64,000 nt of DNA from Symsagittifera roscoffensis. Taxonomy: Eukaryota > Xenacoelomorpha > Acoela > Convolutidae. Below are positions 47,101 through 54,300 of this stretch, one piece after another; within the stretch, counting starts at the first letter, position 1, and each line of letters starts with the position of its first letter. The notes under the pieces were generated by a model that searched no databases, was not told where the DNA came from, and was given only the letters and a program-made list of their open reading frames with translations. A program made the position numbers and the translations under genes. The stretch is taken from contig NC_087065.1 in NCBI RefSeq assembly GCF_963678635.1, positions 32,985,679 through 33,049,678 on the forward strand. The letters run 5' to 3'.

Positions 47101-50058
47101 TGATGCATTTTTAAATCATCAAATGAACCGACAAAAGATATTTGTTTCAAACAGTACTTACACTAGCGTTAGCTTAACGCATTGTTACGAACCTTCTTTT
47201 TTTAACCTAACACACAAATAAAAGTGTTCATTAAAAGTGTTCCTTATTTGAAAATTTCACTGTAGCATGGGAGAAATGCCGTTTTTGAACTTTTTTTACA
47301 GGCTTTTAGTGTTTTTTGGCGTGCGTTTCAAAATAAATATATGTTGGCCTTATAGAGGTCAAAATTGGCTTTCCTAAAAATAGCCAAAGAGTAATACCAA
47401 AGGCTACGAACTAGAAGCAGGCTTTTCGTGGTTTTGAGGGCTGTTACTTCCCAAGGTATTGTAGTAGACTCAAAATTTCAGCTGACGATGTGTTTTATTA
47501 AACTGAAACGCATAATTTCTATAAAATTTGGCTTCTTGCTCTCAATTTTTTACATGCCAAGTTAGTGTGGATGCCATTGTATTCCAAGTTATTACTGGTA
47601 GAGCTTGTGTCTATTCATACTTGGCCCGACTTTTGCTGCATTGCAGTGGCATTTTTGTAACATATGTAGCTGCTTTAATGGTGGCTTAAGTTCAAGGGCC
47701 TGTGGCACAGATGCCAGATTGTGCGGCTACTAATCTCCTGATCGTAGGTTTGAGTCTTTTTTTTTTTTTAAAAGCAAATGTGTGTCCCAAAAAAATTATC
47801 ATCTGATTTTGAGGAGTAATATATCAGTTGAAAGTCCTGAATTCATGATTCGAAGGACTTTTTAAATGTTCAAAAGCTTTCCATTAGTCGACGAAAATCG
47901 GTTCGATTTTTTTGTCTAACCTCGAGAACTTTGTCTAATTTATAAAAAAAACTTTTCTTTCAAGCAGTGAAAAATTTAGTTGAACTCAGGTAATTTTGTT
48001 TTGGAAGCTTCTTTTAGCGCTTCGTTGGTGATGAAAATAAATAAATAGATTAGAATATATAAACAAAATTTTTTAAAAGTTAAAATGTTTTGAACATTTT
48101 GTTTGTTATTTGTTCTTCCAAGACAGCTATTGCCGATCATAACTACTTTCTACGCGTTCGTATAGTTCTTTCATCAAAACACGCTTAAGAAACGTGAAAC
48201 TCATTTGAAAAAAAAATGAATGTGGACGCAATGTTCTGTTCTACTAGCCCAGCAACCGGCTATTCTTTTTAATACTTGTCATTTTTTATGTTTAATATAG
48301 CAGGGCGTATTTAAGAAGCGAAACTAGTCAAAAGATTATATTCCACGCTAATATTTGAAGTCGGATATAAACGGGCGGAAAACATTTTTCCAACGGTAAA
48401 TTCTGCTGTTCCAACGGTGGAATGACAAAAGACAAAATGGGAGAAAAAAAAAACATTTTTTTTTGCAGCTGTTATCGATAGTTTCGATTAAATTTTAGAA
48501 AACTGCAATCTTTTGCATTTTTTAATTATTAGTGTCGAATAGAAGGGATAGGAAGTATCATCCAGTTTCCTGTAGCCGTTTTCACCTTGAGGAGGCGTTG
48601 GGTTAGTGCATGAGACTCATAGTCTCTATTTCGCTATCGATCGGATATAGAATCCGATACGTAGCCTAATTTTCACTAACTCGAGGCTTGTTTCTACTTT
48701 TTCTTCTGCACTTTATATAGCTGTTTTTTATTGTGTACTCGCTAGTGTTTGCGTAGCTTCGCCTCTGTGTAAATTTTGTTTTTCTACATAATGAAATTGT
48801 TGAGGTTTCAAAAAAAAATGTTTTTGAGAAATTTCTGAGATTTCGGTAATAGTTTTTGGTTTCGATTTCCTGTGTTTTTAAATTCCGCCGTGACAGAAAT
48901 TCAAATTATGAAACAATTTATCTCACTAATTTGCTCGCCCTAGATAATAATTATGGATGATAATTACGTGATTAATCCGAGCGGACTATTGATCTTCGGC
49001 AAGGTACTCACCCCCAGTACCAGACGTGTTTATATTTAAGATGTTGGAGGGTACAAATATGTTGGAGAAAAGACAATCTTTGCAGCCATAGAGAATTTCT
49101 TGATCTGTAGCAAATCCGTCTTCAGCTACTGTTCTCAACATCTGCAGACACGGTTTGCCGAAATTGAGGCTTTTGTGAACGTCGTGAGGGTTGCACCATG
49201 CTGCATTGCCCTGAATTATCAAAGTTAGTGTAATCAGACTCTTCCCATTGAAGGTTGAAGGAGAAAAAATTATCGCAAAAGTTTCATTATCCACCGGCCA
49301 ATTGAAATTGGAATTACATCAGTAAGTTTGAATTGCTTCTTGACTCACCCAAACTGGCTGTGCACTTTCGTTGTTTGCGAGACCAGCTTTCAAAACTGCA
49401 TATCGAATTCCTGGAATACAGTGAACAAGAAAGATAGACATTATATACAATCTGTTATCAATTTAAAATTTGTGATCAACAAGTTTTTTACAACCGTTAA
49501 TTGACTTTCTCCAATTAGAAACTTGGTTAACCAGAGTGGTCTGCTGCTGGCTTAAAAAACAACTTTTTTTTCAAACTGACTGCTATTGCTTAATAATTGG
49601 TGTGCGTCACTTAAGAAGTTTTGTAGACTCAAAATGTTACTAATTCAGCTTTTGCCAGTAGCGTTGTCGGTCATGTTTTTGTTTGTGTATGCGGAGTGCA
49701 TTTTCGCCTCTGTGTCAGTGCTTACAACTTCAGCCGCCTTATAAAAGTTGTTACCTTTGAATGTGTACATGTTATGCTGTTGTATTCCAATGTACACTCC
49801 GCAAGGAGTGGTGACGTTGACGTATTGCAGTGGAGGGGTGGGGGGCATGTATCGGATGGCCATGAAGTGGCATGCATAGAGCACTCCTATCAGGAGGAGG
49901 ATGATGAAGACCTCTATGGACACACAGCCCCGCTTGGTGTCGTACCATTTAGTAGTCACCCTCCCCCCACTCCCCCCAATAGGGGCGGACACGTTCTCTC
50001 TAGAGCCCCCACCTTTCTCCTGAGACTTGATCGTTTTCACTATCATTGCTGCGCTCAT
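19531..50058 (-). CDS. neurotactin-like type II membrane protein, esterase domain (whole gene span)
   Basis: Six exons found by eye share one strand, order and compatible phases: 50058-49755, 49410-49349, 49210-49012, 33848-33672, 24793-24624 and 20111-19531. A further candidate is 22820-22768, and part of the middle of the domain (~100 residues) is not located. The N-terminus is cytoplasmic, followed by one signal-anchor helix and an extracellular carboxylesterase/cholinesterase-like alpha/beta-hydrolase domain. Conserved landmarks in order: FKGIRYA, PCLQ, KDCLFSNIFVPS, VIVYVHGGE, GSG, VTFNYRL, DQIELLRWVNKMIPYFGG, then the C-terminal LCPVLNRF. The nucleophile elbow, normally G-x-S-x-G, reads VHDHK, so esterase activity is not expected. 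This architecture matches neurotactin, an adhesion protein. Which member of the inactive-esterase family it is (neurotactin, gliotactin or neuroligin group) rests mainly on the type II topology. Confidence 0.8.
20657..21416. mobile_element. MITE rich in AACAGTGCCGAA boxes, with 7-bp target duplication
   Basis: A 760 bp element whose ends start GGGGGC in inverted orientation, flanked by the direct repeat ATATGCC at 20650-20656 and 21417-21423 (8 bp if CATATGCC is counted). AGTGCCGAAGTAC is shared in inverted orientation near both ends, and the box ACAGTGCCGAA recurs at 20668 and 21057 (forward) and 21330, 21356 and 21381 (reverse). An inner ~36 bp tandem repeat lies at 21160-21228. No transposase is present. 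Confidence 0.8.
22186..22200 (+). repeat. isolated SINE-tail hallmark
   Basis: AGCTTCGCCTCTGTG preceded by CGAAGCTC, identical to the tails of the SINEs at 4297-4311 and 48755-48769 but without a readable tRNA-like head. Other degenerate copies: 3386, 5072, 5632, 6257, 27921, 46617, 49700. Confidence 0.7.
22768..22820 (-). CDS. candidate small exon of the neurotactin-like gene
   Basis: A 53-nt segment between a good acceptor (ATTTTCCCACCAG) and a donor CAACCAG|GTTAAT. It starts in phase 0, matching the end of exon 5, and reads DSGILVIRKLLAKTVST. In carboxylesterases the block right after the nucleophile elbow region is typically LF-x-R-A-I-x-x-SG followed by a helix, so the fit is plausible. 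It ends in phase 2, so another exon would be needed before the last one. Being short, it could be chance. Confidence 0.3.
24624..24793 (-). CDS. neurotactin-like gene, exon 5 (nucleophile-elbow region)
   Basis: Acceptor GATTTTTTCAG|TT and donor AGG|GTATGT. It enters in phase 1 (G from exon 4 plus TT gives Val) and leaves in phase 0, 57 codons. It encodes GVADQIELLRWVNKMIPYFGG and then KDNVTLLVHDHKDS. In the carboxylesterase family the block GN-x-G-x-x-DQ-x-x-AL-x-WV-x-x-N-I-x-x-FGG is followed by VT-x-x-G-x-S-x-G. Here the five elbow positions are V-H-D-H-K (residues ~282-286 of the joined protein), so the nucleophilic Ser is Asp and both flanking glycines are lost. The family identity is clear; catalysis is not expected. 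Confidence 0.85.
25590..25871. mobile_element. foldback MITE, ~282 bp
   Basis: Left and right thirds are near-perfect inverted copies about 100 bp long. CATTATGGCA, CTTACAGTCAGTATTTTGG, CATATCAGTATTTAGACAAC and CGCGTATTCA on the left are repeated inverted on the right. TCAGTATTTAGACAA also recurs inside each arm. The centre is short and AT-rich. No coding capacity. It lies in an intron of the neurotactin-like gene. Confidence 0.9.
26690..27700. repeat. ~1 kb imperfect palindrome (foldback element)
   Basis: Arms of ~450 bp pair across a centre near 27200. Matched blocks from outside inward: TTGCAGT(A/T)GGCAG, TTTCATTCAGTT, TTCACGCATGTTTT, GAGCTGAACA, GGATAAAATGAACTA, TTCGGTTAAGTTTG, ACCAGAATTTTT/ACCAGCATTTCT, and GGAGGTAAACTG. 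Each arm itself contains a hairpin; the left one has a perfect 20-bp stem (27027-27046 with 27089-27108). There is no ORF. A half copy lies at 290-600. Confidence 0.85.
28215..31960 (-). mobile_element. Jockey-like LINE relic (endonuclease + RT), interrupted
   Basis: Minus-strand frames, broken by stops and frameshifts, read a recognisable ORF2. The APE-type endonuclease start LQWNCNGI with IAALQETKL lies near 31500-31400. An RT entry block (TEEVENSIKARPSRAFGPD) lies near 30590. The palm block reads VVLDLSKAFN near 30160, SGVPQGSVISP near 29985, and the active-site region ITYTDDFNVYT near 29900 (YxDD). Next come KCLVTLFSP and a C-terminal Cys/His segment NPHDTNHLFQ near 28640. The region is GC-richer than its surroundings. 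The 3' end near 28215-28330 has a Jockey-like untranslated tail. It is dead, and split by the element at 29174-29767. Confidence 0.9.
29163..29778. mobile_element. 594-bp SINE-like insertion inside the LINE, 11-bp target duplication
   Basis: The insert 29174-29767 is flanked by perfect copies of ACTAAGCATTT (29163-29173 and 29768-29778). Removing the insert and one copy restores the LINE frame across KCLVTLFSP, proving the insertion. The insert carries tRNA-like segments: GGTCAGTGGTTAGGC with GTCAAATCC (29615-29690) and ACAGTTCGATCC (about 29321-29332), resembling pol III A and B boxes. No ORF. The SINE assignment is tentative because the tRNA-like parts are not at one end. Confidence 0.8.
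32378..32464 (+). repeat. tandem duplication of a ~41 bp unit
   Basis: Two adjacent copies containing CCCGGAAAAGGTAG, GGTAATCGTTTTTATACC and AATGT, separated by ACAATGCTGGT. Only a few mismatches. Intronic; no function evident. Confidence 0.85.
32612..33238. mobile_element. foldback MITE, ~627 bp
   Basis: Left arm landmarks AATTATCCGGA, CGTTTTTCTCAA, GACAAAAAGTGAAGAGA, AGTTGCTTA and TCAGAATTATTATAATGCAA all recur inverted on the right. Further in, AAGCCTCTTACACAGC pairs with GCTGTGTAAGAGGCTT. Each arm exceeds 150 bp. A related left end lies at 57370-57610. No ORF. Confidence 0.85.
33672..33848 (-). CDS. neurotactin-like gene, exon 4 (oxyanion-hole region)
   Basis: Acceptor TTGCATTTCAG|TG and donor CATGACG|GTAAAC. 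Enters and leaves in phase 1 (59 codons), so G|TG and G|TT at its two junctions both give Val. It encodes VIVYVHGGEMRQGSG and DMGVLLVTFNYRL, the HGG oxyanion-hole strand and the N-Y-R-L block of carboxylesterases. The usual continuation G-x-x-GF is replaced by ILHQSQGP, another sign of drift from active enzymes. It is isolated by a 15 kb intron on one side and an 8.9 kb intron on the other. Confidence 0.85.
34733..35880 (+). repeat. direct duplication of a ~450 bp segment inside the 3.1 kb element
   Basis: 34733-35170 and 35397-35880 align in the same orientation. Shared blocks include ATCCTGTTTAATCCTTTC, GAATTAATCAAGCATTCTC and GGAAATAATTTAACTCAAAG. They differ at scattered bases and small indels, so the duplication is not very recent. 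Confidence 0.85.
35055..35390 (+). repeat. minisatellite, ~50-65 bp units starting AGATATCAGAAAA
   Basis: About six tandem units, each opening with AGATATCAGAAAA (or AGACATCAG), then an A-rich part and a CAGAAAATTCCAAA(A/T)TTTGAG-type end. Two to three more units follow the second copy of the enclosing duplication at 35715-35880. Unit length varies. Confidence 0.8.
38110..38870 (+). pseudogene. degraded gag-like coding relic
   Basis: Several short frames on the + strand have a coding-like, acidic and Gln-rich composition unlike the AT-rich surroundings. One contains MEFSKPKQAALELESLDKL; a later frame reads NLLFCKLYSSGTHLTKDYK, reminiscent of the CCHC segment of BEL/Pao-type gag but lacking cysteines. 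Stops and frameshifts interrupt all frames. The assignment to an LTR retroelement is a guess; a decayed host pseudogene is possible. Confidence 0.3.
38880..42390. other. gene-free intronic stretch
   Basis: Part of the 15 kb intron of the neurotactin-like gene. I found no exon, repeat array or recognisable element between the gag-like relic and the small tandem repeat at 42398. Open frames near 39850 and 41340-41800 are short, hydrophobic and AT-driven. Confidence 0.4.
42398..42500 (+). repeat. tandem repeat and adjacent minus-strand tRNA-like piece
   Basis: CTTAGCATAGTCTGTTTCTC and a TTATTTCC(C/T)CACATTCC block occur twice about 66 bp apart. About 150 bp downstream (42640-42720), the minus strand carries a tRNA-like segment with a B-box-like TATTCGATCCCC, probably another SINE head in reverse. 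Confidence 0.5.
42962..44800 (+). CDS. FAM120B/CCPG-like XPG-domain protein
   Basis: Intact 612-codon frame without introns. The N-terminus MGVKGLQSYLEK and the next ~245 residues form an XPG/FEN1-like PIN domain. Acidic residues sit at the expected metal-site positions: D49 (IVVDSS), D97 (FFFDG), E166/E167 (LEECDEE), D189 and D191 (SQDSDF) and D243 (LLGND). The C-terminal half carries FAM120 blocks: TAVIYREAVSRYCGILL (human TA-x-x-YR-x-x-R), IKPDYIIPTLV, and the end block LDGTLFQKVYEGEYSLKTLL. FAM120 proteins are transcription co-activators or RNA-binding scaffolds; the family member is not settled, though FAM120B fits best. The start lies 14 nt after a possible acceptor (TTTAACTTCAG at 42947), so an upstream untranslated exon is likely. 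It lies antisense inside intron 3 of the neurotactin-like gene. Confidence 0.88.
   Translation: MGVKGLQSYLEKGCGGSGAFFPVDIKEVVKQFKQTVHAAETRPPWIVVDSSCTFPNVYREGGINGICGYQYAAYERIIVGFVKSFRNIGVEPIFFFDGPSLIQKRNEWIQRKVQTYYFYQELMTQIWNGKYKGDQADYVISPCGIDMFERYVLSEVCNCKVIVSLEECDEEIALFAKQNSNVVAILSQDSDFVIFNAAGYNLSAYHLDVTALTTKAYSSVRLAELHDLDQCWLPALATLLGNDLLLKEQLKWFHLRITHWKGRGYPRFQVLITAVTAVIKKNLKKGMSVDEVSEILNMEVFGCNRTQQTYNSIKISLQTYLLDNARVNEKNKSKYNGGSPELIHLLMSSWNIAPLTLQVLLQYSMCFRNAFEDLNSGLKPTAVIYREAVSRYCGILLKHEETNPKRKTIDEFAVYSENSVMQCTKIPVVFPPFELDLLLLFTSTDMFSRSLRVKTLLWALTGSERFSSQFFTDAEKLLQKIKPDYIIPTLVLYFLHKIEQTINLTVIDMFVRMFIVLDLGYYSDSSEFYRCPNYDAIHLCTLFDCGVQTVSCILSVLGPAFPSEVFARSKNLDGTLFQKVYEGEYSLKTLLENERAKGIRSPILDFMKLNLE
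46022..46227 (+). repeat. duplicated ~200 bp segment, copy 1 (copy 2 at 47274-47497)
   Basis: Both copies contain ATGCCGTTTTTGAA, AATAAATATATGTTGGCCTT, AGAGTAATACCAAAGGCT, and GTAGTAGACTCAAAATTTC. Copy 2 carries a ~30 bp insertion (AGGCTTTTCGTGGTTTTGAG and flanks) after the shared GAACT. Confidence 0.85.
46440..46631 (+). mobile_element. SINE, tRNA-like head and hallmark tail
   Basis: The head ATGGCGCAGATTCTAGGACG with GGGTTAGATTCCGG (B-box-like) is followed by a T/C-rich spacer and the tail AGTGCAGCTTTGCCTCTGTT. Same layout as the unit at 4138. Another head without a clear tail lies at 47695-47770 (CTGTGGCACAGATG ... GTAGGTTTGAGTC). Confidence 0.5.
48595..48769 (+). mobile_element. SINE, best-preserved copy with the 4138 unit
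   Basis: Head GCATGAGACTCATAGTCTC ... GAATCCGATACGTAG matches GCGTGAGACTCC ... GAATCCGATACCTAG in the unit at 4138. The tail has ACTCGCTAGTGTTTGCG and AGCTTCGCCTCTGTG (48755-48769), again the same. The B-box is degenerate (TATAGAATCC). Confidence 0.6.
49012..49210 (-). CDS. neurotactin-like gene, exon 3
   Basis: Acceptor TTTGATAATTCAG|GGC and donor GGGG|GTGAGT. 66 codons plus one base: enters in phase 0, leaves in phase 1. It encodes GNAAWCNPHDVHKSLNFGKP, then CLQ and, after an acidic linker, YGCKDCLFSNIFVPSN. The pair of cysteines (PCLQ ... KDCLF) corresponds to the first disulfide loop of cholinesterases, and DCL-x-x-N-[IV]-[FY]-VP is the family signature. Confidence 0.9.
49349..49410 (-). 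CDS. neurotactin-like gene, exon 2
   Basis: A 62-nt exon between TGTATTCCAG| and |GTGAGT. With the single G from exon 1 it reads FKGIRYAVLKAGLANNESAQ PVW. This is the F-x-GIPYA-x-P block at the start of every carboxylesterase domain, with the usual proline replaced by Arg. Leaves in phase 0. Confidence 0.9.
49755..50058 (-). CDS. neurotactin-like gene, exon 1: cytoplasmic tail and signal-anchor
   Basis: 101 codons plus one base. The ATG at 50058 is the first after an in-frame TGA. Residues 1-45 are basic and Gly/Ser-rich (KTIKSQEKGGGSR ... KWYDTKRGC). Residues ~46-68 are a strong hydrophobic helix (VSIEVFIILLLIGVLYACHF). YVNVTTPCGVYIGIQQHNMY then opens the esterase-like domain. Basic residues before the helix and no cleavable signal give type II topology (N-terminus inside). 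The donor is AAAG|GTAACA. The neighbouring REV3L gene starts 1.3 kb away in the opposite direction. Confidence 0.88.
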
Positions 50059-51342
50059 ATGTAGTCAAGTTGAATCTTCGCAAATATCTACACCTTTTGT
50101 TTTTCAAACCGAGTTTTAAAAAAGAAGTAAGAGTAGACGGTTGCTGTGCAAATAGCATAGAATGTTCCAACCACGCTTATTTTGCTAATTTTCCAAACAA
50201 AAAATTGCTATTTTCAAAGTTTTTTTTACTTGATCATTTTCGATACTGTTTTTTTGGTACTGTGTCTAAAATTATACAGCTTTTTAATACTCATTTTACA
50301 ATTGGGAGCTTCCAATTAAAATTGACCATTTTAAAGTGATATTGACTTTGATTTCTTTGTAAGTTCAATTGAAATTTATTTGCTAAATGAAAGGCAAATT
50401 CGCTCTCCGAAAAACTGCAGATGGCGAGAGAAAACATGATTGAGTTTTAGTCTAAAAATGGACGCTAGTTTTCAGAATTCCATGTGATTACCTGCTGACC
50501 CAGTTTTCTCTATTTGGGGTAGCTCTATTAAAAAATTCAATGATTTGTTTTTCGGTTTGGCACTTTTTCATAGACTGTTTTTTTTGTCACTTTTCTGTCT
50601 TTCTGTTGGCTATGTACAGTTTGGCCTTATTGATTTACAAAAGGCGTAATTTTTCCTTTTAAGTGGTTGGATACAAGAAAAGGAGTTGTTTATTTAATCA
50701 ACTTGGCGGCAAATAATGATTATCGATCGAATAATTTGAAAATATGTAAGCAAATGAATTTGAGACAGTTTGCGCAAAAATAATGCTGTTATTAGGAAGG
50801 TTCGTCTTTTATTGTAAATGTTATCAATGGTTGAACAGAAACAATTGGCGGCTTTACATCGGTAGTGAAGACTAAAAGACTGTAAGATAGAAAGAAGAGA
50901 AACAGTTGATTTGCTCTTTGAGTTTTACTGCAGTGGCTTTGTGACTGTTCGGCGACCGTTCAACCGGGGAACCATTGAGTGCTAACATGGCGGTCACACA
51001 TTTATAACGGTCCACGTTGCATCTTCGTTTTGGAGGCGAAAAATCATGTGCAGAGACGTGAGATTAAGTAATCTAACTCGTTAAATTAGTTTGCCTAATG
51101 TTTGATAATGGTTGAGTATTTTGTAGCTTCGTAACAAAGATTTTATTAGCGCAACTATATGAGACTGATATGATACTCTACTGCTAGAAACGGACGTATC
51201 TGCATTTTCTGTGGTATATGTTAAAGAATTAAGTAAATGCCGCTACTTTGATTTCAGTTAGCAAATGTCATTATTTGCAACGAGAACTCAAATCTGAAAG
51301 TGGCTCTTAGAATAATTTATTCAGAATGTTTGTAGGAGCAGG
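50059..51342. promoter_or_regulatory. divergent promoter interval between the neurotactin-like gene and REV3L
   Basis: Only ~1.3 kb separates the two start codons, which point away from each other. Candidate elements nearer REV3L: AACATGGCGG (50984-50993), close to the YY1 site, and TTTATAAC at 51000-51007, a possible weak TATA box, in a locally GC-richer stretch. Part of the interval (about 50470-50545) is a copy of a dispersed repeat with CCAGTTTTCTCTA. Which promoter each site serves is unknown. Confidence 0.4.
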
Positions 51343-54300
51343 ATGTCATCTTTTGTCGAGAGATTCCCTTCCTTCGCTGGGAAAACATTCACACCCAACT
51401 CATCTGCTAATGCACACAGTCAATGCACCTCTATTAGAATCGTGCAATGTGACTACACCATGTCACACCCAGAACCCAACTGGGATGTTGTCTTCTCGGA
51501 GTTCAACCGCCAACAGACATTCCAGATACCGGTCATCCGAATTTTTGGCCCTCAGGCAAAGACCGGGCGAAAAGTGTGTGCTCATGTTCACGGAGTGCTA
51601 CCCTACTTCTACGTTTCACTCAATCCTAACGTGACAACAAGTGAGGAGTTTGTGCGCGCCTTTGCGCAGTCATGCGAACTTGCTCTTAGAAGCTCTAGTC
51701 GTGCACAGAATCGCAGAGGTATGAAAGGAAACTTTGTTCATAATGTCGAAGTTGTGGCGGCGACTCCCATTTACGGTTACTATGACAAAGAGCAGGAATT
51801 TCTGAAGATCTACATGTACAATCCGGCACATGTCAACTGGCTAGCTGACATCCTTGGACATGGTGCGATAATGAACACAGTGTTTCAGCCCTATGAAAGT
51901 CACATTCCTTTTGTGATGCAGTTTTTCCAAGATTACAATTTGTATGGTATGAACTTGATCCATTTTTCAGACGTCAAGCACCGATTAGAGGAGATCACAG
52001 AGGAGAAGTTGAACTCGTCTGAGACGGAAAAGTCTCATGTTGCTGGAGATAAGGAAGCTCTGGAAAAAGTAAGCGTATGTGAAGTCGAGTTTGACTCATT
52101 GTCCTGTTGCATTTTGAACAAGTCTCAATCCGAAATTGGGCCAACTGGCAGTCAAAAGAGACTGGGAAACCCCGGATTGAGATTGATTTGGCAGGATGAG
52201 TTTAAAAGGCAGTCCCATATTTCCCAAGGAGCTAGAGTTGATATAGCTAATCCAAGCTCACCCGAGCGAACCAATATTCCAGCAGAATCATCTCAGAAAC
52301 ATCATCTAAATGAAATCTGCGAAGCGCTGGGAAGTTTCGAAATCTCGCAAACATTCATTTCAAAAACTGCCTTTACACCGGGCAACGTTTCATTTCAAAA
52401 CTTCAAAACTCCATGCAAGAACGATTTTGAAATAGGAAAAGCAAAGGCAAGCTCGACGCCTTTTCACGGCAAAGAAGAAAACTCAATTGATAAATCACCG
52501 GGAAAAAAAGCGGTTTCTTTCAGTTCAGATACTGTGAGCAACGAACCTTTTATTAACGAGGAGATGATTACTTCAATGAATCTTCAAAATGTTTCAGAAG
52601 CCAATTCAAACTGTTCATACTCGAGTTTGAAGAATTTTCTAGCAGAAATGACTCAAGCGAGTATTAGTGGCTCACTTTTGAACCAATCAGGAATCGATAC
52701 AAGTCGCTTGCATGAAATGGACGACGAAGAAGTTGAAGATTTTCTGTCGATCATTCAAAGTGAAAAAGATTTGACATGGTCTGAAAAAGCATTTTTCGAT
52801 CTGAAGCTAGATACAGCTGAAGACAGAAATTTAAGCCAAATTGTAGAATGCCCTGAAGATGTGTACGATTTGGAAGCTGATGATAATATCGGACCAGATG
52901 ATGAGAATGAAATTGCAGTTTTAGCCCAGTTGGATGGACGTAGTGGACTCTACAGTGCCTCGAGTTCTCATGCTGCAATACAAAACGATAAACGGCAAAG
53001 CGACAATATGGAAGTTATGAGACCATGTATTGTACGGCTGGAGAGGTTGGCTCCTTCCTTACTAGGAAAAAGTGGTTCGAAATTACCTGAAGCATTATCC
53101 ACGACCATTAGAGGAGAAAAAATAGAAGAGGCAGTTGAACGTAGAACAACTGCATCTACTGAAAATCGAAAAGATGATTCTATGGGATCTAGTTTATGCG
53201 ATGGTAACAGCGGCTGTGCAAACTCTGACGACGAATGTTCTCATGGTACAGAGGTATTTGGATCGAGAATGGAGGAGTCTCTTTATGTTGAAATCGAGCA
53301 TACAACTGCAAAAGGCATTAATTCAACCACTCCTGCAATCAAGTTGGCAAGTGTTGGAAAGTACAAAGTTGATCTGCCGTGCTTCGAAGTGAACTCAGTC
53401 AAAAAACTGAAGCCGTGTCTTAAACTAGAAGATAGTTTCAATCAAACTACAGTTGACGCAGAGGCGGAAAAAGTGAGCAAACTGTCAAATAGGCGTGACT
53501 CTCGTCTCTATAATAGTGAAATATCTATTTGTGAGATCTCCCCTCCTCCTGAAATGGAAAATGGTGTCGCAACAGTCTGTAAGTCAGATGGCGAAGGGCA
53601 AGAATTAAACAGTACGGCTGAAAGATCTAAGTCTAAAAAGACAACTGCAACTTCATACTCAAAAGACATTGATAGGTTAACTGCCCAGAATTATCTGACA
53701 AATGAGATGGTTGAATGCGAAGAAGCTGAAAGATCAATCGATTTCGAAGAATTGAGCAACATAAGCACAGCTACAACCAAATCTATAGAAGGGCCTAATT
53801 TATATTCGGAAATAGGCGAATCAATTTGGCCAGATGACAACCGAGGAGGGCTTCAGACTCACAATTCTGAATATTTATGCAGCCAGTCTTCCTCTGCTAC
53901 AAAGAATAACTCCGCTGAGATATTGGATACTGGGGGTCATGATTTAGGAAACATATTTGCAAATGAACTAAACTTCAGAATGTTAGCGGAAGATTTAGGA
54001 CAAAAAGGTCCAAAACTGAAACTTATGTTTGCCGACGAAACTCAGGTCAGCCCAAAACTATTTAGTTCTCCTGAAAATGATAACGATGAGGTCTCTAGAA
54101 TAACATTTGCAAATTTGCCACCAACTAGAGGCTACGTCATGAGCCGTTTAGAAGAACAAAGTTTATGCGAGTTTGATTATTCGTATGAAAACAGATTATT
54201 AGGATCTGAAATCGAGCCCTTCCATCATGAAAGCGTCGACGCATTGGACGAAAACTTTGACGTGCCTGTTGGCAGAGTAATGGTACTTACTCCAGCTATG

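Larger units (their letters stand above)
44801..48985. other. gene-free intronic stretch with duplicated segments and SINEs
   Basis: Downstream of the FAM120-like stop there is no AATAAA close by; ATTAAA at 44974-44979 is the nearest candidate. The rest is T-rich DNA containing the duplicated segment at 46022/47274 and SINE-like units at 46440, 47695 and 48595. No exon was recognised. Confidence 0.45.

Noticed and set aside
51326-51634. alternative-frame protein at the REV3L start
   Set aside because: It overlaps the REV3L N-terminus in another frame and resembles nothing; a shadow of the real gene.
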